DNA from: CAZFMJ01 sp964520045
GTDB lineage: Bacteria; Elusimicrobiota; Elusimicrobia; Elusimicrobiales; CAZFMJ01
Direction of reading: 5' to 3'
DNA: 11,659 bases
Assembly (NCBI GenBank): GCA_964520045.1
Contig: CAZFMJ010000084.1
Location: forward strand, 1 to 11,659
Shown: piece by piece, positions 6,073-11,659 of the stretch
Layout of the letters: every line of letters starts with the position of its first letter
How positions within the stretch are numbered: the first letter of the stretch is position 1
The notes under the pieces: model-generated
Told to the model about the DNA's origin: nothing
The model's input: the letters and a program-made list of their open reading frames with translations, nothing else
The model's database searches: none
Position numbers and translations under genes: made by a program

Positions 6073-9000
6073 GCAAGCACCGCTATTTCTGAACGAAAAA
6101 ATACGGGTGGATCCAAAAAACGCAAAAAGCAGGAAGAGCTTAATTTTTTTGATTTTAACGCAATAAAGATAGAACTCGCCAGCCCGGAACAGGTTGGGAG
6201 ATGGTCTTTCGGCGAGGTAAAAAAACCCGAGACCATAAATTATCGGACGCTTAAACCGGAGCGGGACGGACTTTTTTGCGAAAGAATATTCGGGCCCACG
6301 CGGGATTATGAATGTTCCTGCGAAAAGTACAGGTGGGTTAAATTTAAGGGAATAACATGCGACCGCTGCGGCGTTGAAATAACCGAAAGCAAGGTCCGCC
6401 GCGAAAGAATGGGACACATAGATTTGGCGGTTCCCGTGGCGCATATCTGGTTCTTGCGGAAAAGCCCGTCTAGGATAGGAATAATTCTGGACATGAAAAC
6501 CTCGGATTTGGAAAAGGTCGTTTACTATGCCAGTTATATCGTCCTTGAGGATATGCTTGATCCGGCTACGAACCGCCCTGATTTCAGAACGGGAGAACTG
6601 CTTACGGACGCCCAGCTGAAAGATGCCCGGAAGAAACATAATAAAATCAAGGTGGGAATAGGAGCGGGGGCGATCCGCCAGCTTCTGGAGAAAATAGATC
6701 TTAAAAAGGAAGTTTCGCGGATAAGAGAAGATCTTGTTAAAATGCAGTCGGAAGTCGAGCGGTCCAAGTATATACGGAGATTAAGGCTGCTGGAGGGATT
6801 TCTGGAAAGCGGAAACCGCCCGGAGTGGATGATAATGACATCTCTTCCGGTGCTCCCCCCTGATTTAAGGCCTCTGGTTCCTTTGGAGGGCGGGCGTTTT
6901 GCTACTTCCGATCTCAATGACCTTTACCGAAGAATAATAAACAGAAACAACCGTCTGAAACACATCGAAGCATTAAGAGCTCCTGAAGTTATGATTTATA
7001 ACGAAAAACGGCTTCTGCAGGAAGCCGTTGACGCTCTTATTGAAAACGGCGCGAGAGGAAAGGTGGTGCTTGGCGCCGGGAACCGCCCGCTTAAATCCCT
7101 GTCAGACATACTGAAAGGCAAGCAGGGAAGATTCAGGCAGAATTTGCTCGGCAAGAGAGTTGATTATTCGGGAAGGTCTGTTATTGTGGTGGGGCCCGAG
7201 CTTAGACTTCATCAATGCGGTCTGCCCAAAGAGATGGCCCTGGAATTGTTTAAACCTTTCATCATCCGCGAATTGATGAAGAAAGACAATCTTACATTAA
7301 AAGCAGCAAAGCGCATGCTGGAGCGGGTCAGCCCGGGCATATGGGATATTCTGGAATACGTGACAAAAAAACACCCTATTTTATTAAACAGGGCGCCCAC
7401 TCTTCATAGGCTCGGCATTCAGGCTTTTGAGCCGGTGCTTGTTGAAGGCCTGGCCATACAATTGCATCCGCTTACTTGCGCGGCCTTTAATGCCGACTTT
7501 GACGGAGATCAGATGGCCGTGCATGTTCCTCTTTCGCAGGAATCCCAGCTGGAAGCAAGAATGCTCATGATGTCCACTAATAATATACTTTCGCCGGCTT
7601 CGGGCGAGCCCAAAGCGGCGCCGTCCCATGATATAGTTCTCGGCATAAATTATTTAACGAAAGTAAAGTCCGGAGAAAAAGGCGAAGGCGGTATTTTTGC
7701 GGATGATTCGGATGCGGTGTATGCGCATGATCACGGCGGGCTGGATCTTCACGCCAAGATCAAGGTGCGGGGTATAAGCAGTCTGTCCAAAGAAGGAGAA
7801 AATCTTAAGGATGTTTCCACGTGGCAGGATTTTACCACCGTCGGCAGAGTTATTTTTAACAAGGCCCTGCCCGGGAACATAAAATTTAAAAATCAGGCTT
7901 TCAGCAAGCGGAATTTGGGGCAGATGATAGAGGAGTTTTATAAAAATCCGAAAATCGGACATTATGAAACAGTGCAGTTTTTGGATAAAATCATGAGACT
8001 CGGCTATAAATATGCCACCGCCGCCGGTTCTTCTATTTCTATCTCCGACATGATAATTCCGAAGAGAAAAGAGGAGCTCATACAATCCGCCCGGTCTAAA
8101 GTCAAAGAAATAGAAAAACAGTCTAAAATGGGCGTGATAACCGAAAATGAGCGGTATAACAGAATTATCGACATATGGACCAGGGTTACGGATCAAATTT
8201 CGGACATAATGTTTGAAGAAATGCGCAGTCAGGAACTTAAACCATACGACCCGGATACGGCCAGATTTAATCCTATATTTATGATGGCGGATTCCGGAGC
8301 CAGGGGTTCAAGGCAGCAGGTGCGCCAGCTTGCCGGCATGCGCGGATTGATGGCCAAGCCGCAGAAAAAACTTACCGGAGGGATCGGAGAGATCATCGAA
8401 TCTCCCATTCTGTCTAATTTCAGGGAAGGACTAACCGTCCTTGAGTATTTTATTTCCACGCACGGCGGCAGAAAGGGGCTTTCGGATACCGCGCTTAAAA
8501 CAGCCGATGCCGGATATCTTACGCGCAGGCTTGTCGATGTGGCGCACAACGTTGTTATATACGAAGACGATTGCGGCACGATAAACGGAATCCAGATGCG
8601 CGCGCTTTCCAGCGGAGAAGACACCATAGAGGCTCTTGAAGAGCGCGTGACGGGGCGCGTAAGTCTGGAGGATATCAGGGGCGCGGGGAAAGACGGCAAA
8701 GGAAAGATCATTGTTAAAGCCGGAGAAATGATAACTCCGGAAACGGCCAAAATTTTTAAAGCCGAAGGATTGGAATCCGCAAGGGTAAGGTCGGTTCTTA
8801 CCTGCGAAGCCCATTCCGGCGTATGCGCTAAATGTTACGGAATGAATCTTGCGTCCGGAAATTTAAGCGAAATGGGAGAGGCTATAGGCATAATCGCCGC
8901 GCAATCCATCGGAGAGCCGGGAACTCAGCTTACGCTCAGAACGTTTCATATCGGCGGAACGGCGTCCCGCGTGGTAGGAAGATCTCAGGCGGCGGCGCAG

Positions 9001-10218
9001 AACGCCGGCAAGGTTATTTATAAAGACATAAAGCTTATACGCAATCAGGCGGGACATCAGATATGCGTGTCCCGCGGCGGAGTTATAGCGGTTCAGTACA
9101 GCTCCGGCCTGGAAGAGCATAGGCTTAATTACGGAGCCAGATTAAAAGCGGGAGAAGGATCAAAGGTTCCGCAGGGAGAAATATTGGCGGAATGGGATCC
9201 GCATTCCATGCCGATTCTAACCGAGCACGACGGAGAGATACGGCTTCTTGACGTAAAAGAAGGGGTTACCCTGCACGAGGAACGCAATAAAATTACCGGT
9301 ATAATCGAGCGGCGCATTATTGAACACCGCGAGACTCATAAAAACCCGAGAATTGTTATTGAAACCGCGGGCAAGGTGCTGGCGCACTATCCGCTCCCCA
9401 CGGATACCATATTGATGGTTGAATCGGGGCAAAAAGTCAAAGGCGGAGACATTTTGGCCAAGATTCCCCAAGAAGTGAGCAAAACAAAGGATATTACGGG
9501 CGGACTGCCAAGGGTCGCGGAACTATTTGAGGCGAGGCGGCCTAAAAATCCCGCTATAGTTTCCAAAATAGAAGGAGTGGTAAGTCTTGGGACTTCGCCC
9601 AAGGGGCTTATAGAAGTTTTAGTGAGAAATGAAGAGACCGGACAGGTTGACACATATCCTATCCCGCAGGGAAGACATCTTGTTGTTTACGAGGGGGATA
9701 TCGTTGGAGTGGGAGAGTCTCTTACCGACGGAGCGATTAATCCGCATGATATTTTGTCGGTTAAGGGCGCCAAAGAGGTTCAGGAATATCTTGTTAATGC
9801 CATACAGGAAGTTTACCGTCTTCAGGGTGTTAATATAAACGACAAGCATATTGAAGTGGTGGTGCGGCAGATGCTTGATAACGTTAAAATTGTTGACAGC
9901 GGAGGCACGGCGTTTCTTAAGGGCGAAATTGTGAACAGGGCCGTGTTTAAAGCCGAAAATGCAAAGATGTCGGCTTCGGGGCATCCCGAGGCTCAGGCGG
10001 AGCCCGTGCTGCTCGGCATAAGCAAAGCATCCCTTGCGTCGGAATCTTTTATTTCAGCCGCTAGTTTTCAGGAAACAACAAGAGTTCTTACGGATGCCGC
10101 CACTATGGCGCAGGTGGATTATCTTGTGGGGCTTAAGGAAAATGTTATTATCGGACATCTTATCCCCGCCGGCACAGGTCTTTCCGCCCGCAGGTTAGCT
10201 TTGGATGAAAAGGAGTGA
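6070..10218 (+). CDS. rpoC: DNA-directed RNA polymerase subunit beta'
   Basis: The 1382-residue catalytic subunit. A short Lys/Arg-rich N-terminal extension (about 1-24) precedes the conserved start of the fold. The clamp zinc site is Cys82, Cys84, Cys97 and Cys100. LLGKRVDYSGRSV is at 359-371. The catalytic magnesium loop NADFDGDQMA has Asp476, Asp478 and Asp480. The bridge helix is around 790-822 (STHGGRKGL...YLTRRLVDV). The second zinc site is Cys835, Cys912, Cys919 and Cys922. The trigger loop contains QLTLRTFHIGG with His960; Leu956 stands where E. coli has Met932. A large insertion after the trigger-loop N-half (about 968-1135) includes AEWDPHSMPILTE, closely like the E. coli SI3 insertion, and the fold resumes at TKDITGGLPRVAELFEARR. 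No key residue is missing. The stop overlaps or abuts the rpsL start region, so rpsL is probably co-transcribed and coupled. Confidence 0.98.
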   Translation: MASTAISERKNTGGSKKRKKQEELNFFDFNAIKIELASPEQVGRWSFGEVKKPETINYRTLKPERDGLFCERIFGPTRDYECSCEKYRWVKFKGITCDRCGVEITESKVRRERMGHIDLAVPVAHIWFLRKSPSRIGIILDMKTSDLEKVVYYASYIVLEDMLDPATNRPDFRTGELLTDAQLKDARKKHNKIKVGIGAGAIRQLLEKIDLKKEVSRIREDLVKMQSEVERSKYIRRLRLLEGFLESGNRPEWMIMTSLPVLPPDLRPLVPLEGGRFATSDLNDLYRRIINRNNRLKHIEALRAPEVMIYNEKRLLQEAVDALIENGARGKVVLGAGNRPLKSLSDILKGKQGRFRQNLLGKRVDYSGRSVIVVGPELRLHQCGLPKEMALELFKPFIIRELMKKDNLTLKAAKRMLERVSPGIWDILEYVTKKHPILLNRAPTLHRLGIQAFEPVLVEGLAIQLHPLTCAAFNADFDGDQMAVHVPLSQESQLEARMLMMSTNNILSPASGEPKAAPSHDIVLGINYLTKVKSGEKGEGGIFADDSDAVYAHDHGGLDLHAKIKVRGISSLSKEGENLKDVSTWQDFTTVGRVIFNKALPGNIKFKNQAFSKRNLGQMIEEFYKNPKIGHYETVQFLDKIMRLGYKYATAAGSSISISDMIIPKRKEELIQSARSKVKEIEKQSKMGVITENERYNRIIDIWTRVTDQISDIMFEEMRSQELKPYDPDTARFNPIFMMADSGARGSRQQVRQLAGMRGLMAKPQKKLTGGIGEIIESPILSNFREGLTVLEYFISTHGGRKGLSDTALKTADAGYLTRRLVDVAHNVVIYEDDCGTINGIQMRALSSGEDTIEALEERVTGRVSLEDIRGAGKDGKGKIIVKAGEMITPETAKIFKAEGLESARVRSVLTCEAHSGVCAKCYGMNLASGNLSEMGEAIGIIAAQSIGEPGTQLTLRTFHIGGTASRVVGRSQAAAQNAGKVIYKDIKLIRNQAGHQICVSRGGVIAVQYSSGLEEHRLNYGARLKAGEGSKVPQGEILAEWDPHSMPILTEHDGEIRLLDVKEGVTLHEERNKITGIIERRIIEHRETHKNPRIVIETAGKVLAHYPLPTDTILMVESGQKVKGGDILAKIPQEVSKTKDITGGLPRVAELFEARRPKNPAIVSKIEGVVSLGTSPKGLIEVLVRNEETGQVDTYPIPQGRHLVVYEGDIVGVGESLTDGAINPHDILSVKGAKEVQEYLVNAIQEVYRLQGVNINDKHIEVVVRQMLDNVKIVDSGGTAFLKGEIVNRAVFKAENAKMSASGHPEAQAEPVLLGISKASLASESFISAASFQETTRVLTDAATMAQVDYLVGLKENVIIGHLIPAGTGLSARRLALDEKE

Positions 10219-10223
10219 TGATG
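10211..10223 (+). promoter_or_regulatory. rpsL ribosome-binding site inside the rpoC terminus
   Basis: AGGAG at 10211-10215 lies in the last codons of rpoC. Candidate starts are GTG 10215, ATG 10218 (sharing one base with the rpoC stop) and ATG 10221. Spacing of five bases and the canonical S12 beginning (M-x-T-I-N-Q-L-V-R) favour 10221. Confidence 0.8.
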
Positions 10224-10628
10224 GTTACGATAAATCAGCTTGTAAGGTACGGGAGGCAAAGTTTGGCAAGCAGAAGCAAGGCGCCGGCGCTGCTTTCGTG
10301 TCCTCAAAGGCGCGGGGTTTGTTTGCGTGTTTATACGACCACGCCGAAAAAACCAAATTCAGCCCTTAGAAAAATTGCCAGGGTGAAGCTGACCTCCAAG
10401 GTTGAGATTACGGCATATATTCCCGGCGTGGGACATAATCTTCAGGAACATTCCATAGTTCTCGTCCGCGGCGGACGCGTGAAAGATCTTCCAGGCGTGA
10501 GATACCATATTATCCGCGGCGTCTTGGATTCTTCCGGAGTGGACGGCAGGCGGCAGGGCCGGTCGCTTTACGGAGCCAAAAGACCCAAGCAGAGCGGAGT
10601 AAAAGCCGAAGAACCGGCAAAAAAATAA
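10221..10628 (+). CDS. rpsL: Small ribosomal subunit protein uS12 (S12)
   Basis: The 135-residue protein lies at the decoding centre and helps monitor codon-anticodon pairing. From Met at 10221 the residue numbers coincide with E. coli S12: YTTTPKKPNSALRK at 38-51 with Lys43, and RGGRVKDLPGVRYH at 83-96 with Lys88 and Asp89. Lys43 and Lys88 are the residues usually changed in streptomycin resistance, so this allele looks sensitive. Asp89 is the residue methylthiolated by RimO in bacteria that have it. The protein ends with a short extra tail (SGVKAEEPAKK) after the canonical KRPK. Only two bases separate it from the rpoC stop, joining the rpoBC and str clusters. A 204-base repeat-bearing gap separates it from rpsG. 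Confidence 0.97.
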   Translation: MVTINQLVRYGRQSLASRSKAPALLSCPQRRGVCLRVYTTTPKKPNSALRKIARVKLTSKVEITAYIPGVGHNLQEHSIVLVRGGRVKDLPGVRYHIIRGVLDSSGVDGRRQGRSLYGAKRPKQSGVKAEEPAKK

Positions 10629-10644
10629 TTCAGCGGAAACATTA

Positions 10645-10779
10645 GAACGCAGATAACGCAGATGAGTATGATGAACGTGGATAGGTATGAGTATTTGGAA
10701 AAAAAACCGGAAGTTGATAATAAGGTTTTTTCAACTAAAAATCATGTTTTATCATAAAAATCAGCGGTATCAGCGGTCC
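10645..10779. repeat. Inverted repeat of AACGCAGAT / ATCAGCGGT words
   Basis: The left arm GAACGCAGATAACGCAGATGA (10645-10665) is a tandem of an AACGCAGAT word. The right arm ATCAGCGGTATCAGCGGTCC (10760-10779) is a tandem of a similar word on the opposite strand. Its reverse complement, GGACCGCTGATACCGCTGAT, aligns to the left arm with a few substitutions. About 95 bases separate the arms. The element occupies most of the gap between rpsL and rpsG and encodes nothing obvious. Confidence 0.7.
10701..10731 (+). other. A/T-rich stem inside the rpsL-rpsG gap
   Basis: AAAAAACC (10701-10708) pairs exactly with GGTTTTTT (10724-10731) around a 15-base loop. It resembles a weak intrinsic terminator, with the T-run in the 3' arm, but the stem has only two GC pairs. 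It lies between the arms of the larger inverted repeat and may be its central part. Confidence 0.3.
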
Positions 10780-10788
10780 ATGTTTTAT
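10743..10788 (+). repeat. 10-bp direct repeat CATGTTTTAT
   Basis: CATGTTTTAT occurs at 10743-10752 and again at 10779-10788, flanking the right arm of the inverted repeat. It may mark a small duplication associated with the repeat element. With A/T-rich sequence, chance is also possible. Confidence 0.35.
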
Positions 10789-10832
10789 GGCTGAGTAGTT
10801 ATTAAACAGGATAAAATAAGGGAGCAATTCGT

Positions 10833-11312
10833 ATGCCAAGGAAAGGTTTAAGACCAAGGGATAGAAGAGACTTGCCGGCGCCGGATTTTAAATATAATTC
10901 GGTTCTTGTGGCAAGATTTATAAACAAAATAAATTTTCAAGGCAAAAAGAGCGCGGCCGAGCATGTGGTTTACGGCGCAATGGACATATTAAAAGAAAAA
11001 TTAAAAGAAGATCCATTAAGCACTTTTACAAAAGCCATAGAAAATGTGCGGCCTCTCCTTGAAGTAAGGCCCAGAAGAGTAGGAGGCGCCACGTATCAGG
11101 TGCCGATGGAAGTTAAGGTTATAAGAGGCACAACCATAGCGATGAATTGGCTGTTGACCGTTGCGCGTTCCAGGTCCGGTAAAGCGATGAGTGAAAAACT
11201 TGCCGAAGAAATTGCTCTTGCTGTGAAAAAAGAAGGAGCGGCTTTTAAAAAGCGGGAAGATACGCATAAAATGGCGGAGTCAAACAGAGCGTTTGCCCAC
11301 TACAGGTGGTAA
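10833..11312 (+). CDS. rpsG: Small ribosomal subunit protein uS7 (S7)
   Basis: The 159-residue protein nucleates assembly of the 30S head by binding the 3' domain of 16S rRNA and lines the E site. The start is supported by GGGAG (10820-10824) eight bases before the ATG and by the canonical MPRK beginning. LVARFINKINFQGKKSAAE (25-43) is the conserved helical segment, and EVRPRRVGGATYQVPMEV (77-94) is the beta-ribbon signature. KKREDTHKMAESNRAFAHYR leads to the standard C-terminal Trp. Length is close to the common 156 residues, with a few extra near the N-terminus. In E. coli S7 represses the str mRNA by binding the rpsL-rpsG intercistronic region; that region here carries an unrelated-looking repeat, so the same control cannot be assumed. 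Confidence 0.97.
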   Translation: MPRKGLRPRDRRDLPAPDFKYNSVLVARFINKINFQGKKSAAEHVVYGAMDILKEKLKEDPLSTFTKAIENVRPLLEVRPRRVGGATYQVPMEVKVIRGTTIAMNWLLTVARSRSGKAMSEKLAEEIALAVKKEGAAFKKREDTHKMAESNRAFAHYRW

Positions 11313-11330
11313 GCAAAGAAGGTAATAAGA

Positions 11331-11420
11331 GGTCGTTGGTCACTAGTCACCAGACGGAGCGAGGAAACCAGTCGTCAACGTCTGATACACTAGACCGGTG
11401 ACTTGGTGACTGGAGACTGG
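11331..11420. repeat. Inverted repeat of GGTGACT-type words
   Basis: The left arm (11331-11353) contains GGTCACTAGTCACCAG. The right arm (11395-11420) contains CCGGTGACTTGGTGACTGG followed by AGACTGG. The reverse complement of the left arm, CTGGTGACTAGTGACC, aligns well to the right arm. Inside the loop CAGACG (11351-11356) pairs with CGTCTG (11379-11384), so the region can fold as one extended structure. It takes up most of the 125-base rpsG-fusA gap and ends 17 bases before the fusA start. Confidence 0.75.
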
Positions 11421-11437
11421 AATCTTGTGAGAATACA

Positions 11438-11659
11438 ATGCCTAGAACAGTTAGTCTGGAAAAATTAAGAAATATAGGAATAATAGCGCATATAGACGCC
11501 GGAAAAACCACGACAACCGAGCGCATTCTTTATTACACGGGTAAAATACATAAAATAGGAGAAGTCCATGAGGGCACCACTACTACCGATTGGATGCCCC
11601 AGGAAAGAGAAAGGGGTATCACTATTACGGCTGCGGCTATCTCATGTTCATGGATGGAT
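11438..11659 (+). CDS. fusA: Elongation factor G, N-terminal fragment (cut by window end)
   Basis: The first 74 codons of the translocation GTPase. The G1 P-loop AHIDAGKTT is at residues 17-25 and the switch I / G2 segment QERERGITIT is at 55-64. The GEVHEGTTTTDWMPQERERG stretch (41-60) is characteristic of EF-G, with TTDWMPQE where many have ATMDWMEQE. The start at 11438 gives the usual MPR-x(5)-LRNIGI beginning. The ribosome-binding site is weak (GTGAG at 11427-11431), and a repeat ends just upstream. The gene directly follows rpsG, the normal str order. Its position argues for the main EF-G rather than a secondary paralogue, although only a fragment is visible. Confidence 0.95.
   Translation, partial: MPRTVSLEKLRNIGIIAHIDAGKTTTTERILYYTGKIHKIGEVHEGTTTTDWMPQERERGITITAAAISCSWMD

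Noticed and set aside
8832..9023. Short + strand frames inside rpoC (also 9629-9838)
   Set aside because: They lie in another frame of highly conserved RpoC sequence and look like Arg-rich by-products of its codons.
10215..10220. GTG 10215 or ATG 10218 as the rpsL start
   Set aside because: They overlap or crowd the AGGAG site; ATG 10221 gives the canonical S12 N-terminus and normal spacing.
10645..11420. Short repeats as a CRISPR array
   Set aside because: Words are under 12 bases, tandem without unique spacers, and arranged in opposed orientation; no cas gene is near.

Overview
This window is a core housekeeping stretch from a bacterial chromosome. It runs from the tail of a 5S rRNA gene, through an unrecognised exported protein, into a fused L10-L12 / RNA polymerase / str gene cluster. 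Every supported gene is on the + strand. The organism looks like a diderm (Gram-negative-type) bacterium of moderate GC. A putative outer-membrane beta-barrel protein is present, and RpoC carries the large trigger-loop insertion (SI3) typical of proteobacteria and other gracilicute lineages. The repeat-littered intergenic gaps and the protein flavour remind me of Omnitrophota- or Elusimicrobiota-like genomes. That placement is a weak inference and would need a RpoB/RpoC tree.

Layout: 1-88, 3' part of 5S rRNA, so an rRNA operon probably ends here. 129-962, signal-peptide-bearing protein of unknown function. 963-1095, a gap filled by a long imperfect palindrome. 1096-2039, rplJ-rplL with overlapping stop and start codons. 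2163-5984 rpoB and 6070-10218 rpoC, separated by a perfect 13-bp hairpin that contains the rpoB stop codon. 10221-10628 rpsL, essentially abutting rpoC. 10629-10832, a second repeat-bearing gap. 10833-11312 rpsG. 11313-11437, a third repeat-bearing gap. 11438-11659, the first 74 codons of fusA, cut by the window end. No gene-free stretch exceeds 204 bases, and I see no tRNA, CRISPR array, transposase or phage gene.

The genes form one functional programme. rplJ and rplL build the ribosomal stalk that recruits translation GTPases such as EF-G. rpoB and rpoC encode the catalytic core of RNA polymerase. rpsL and rpsG encode small-subunit proteins at the decoding centre and head, and fusA encodes the translocase. 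They are probably co-transcribed, but three of the junctions hold unusual palindromic DNA built from short reiterated words, each from a different sequence family. Those elements, the rpoB-rpoC hairpin, the absence of rplK-rplA next to rplJ, and a palindrome placed exactly against an internal ribosome-binding site in the unknown gene are the points worth a second look. I found no novel defence, metabolic or mobile system here.
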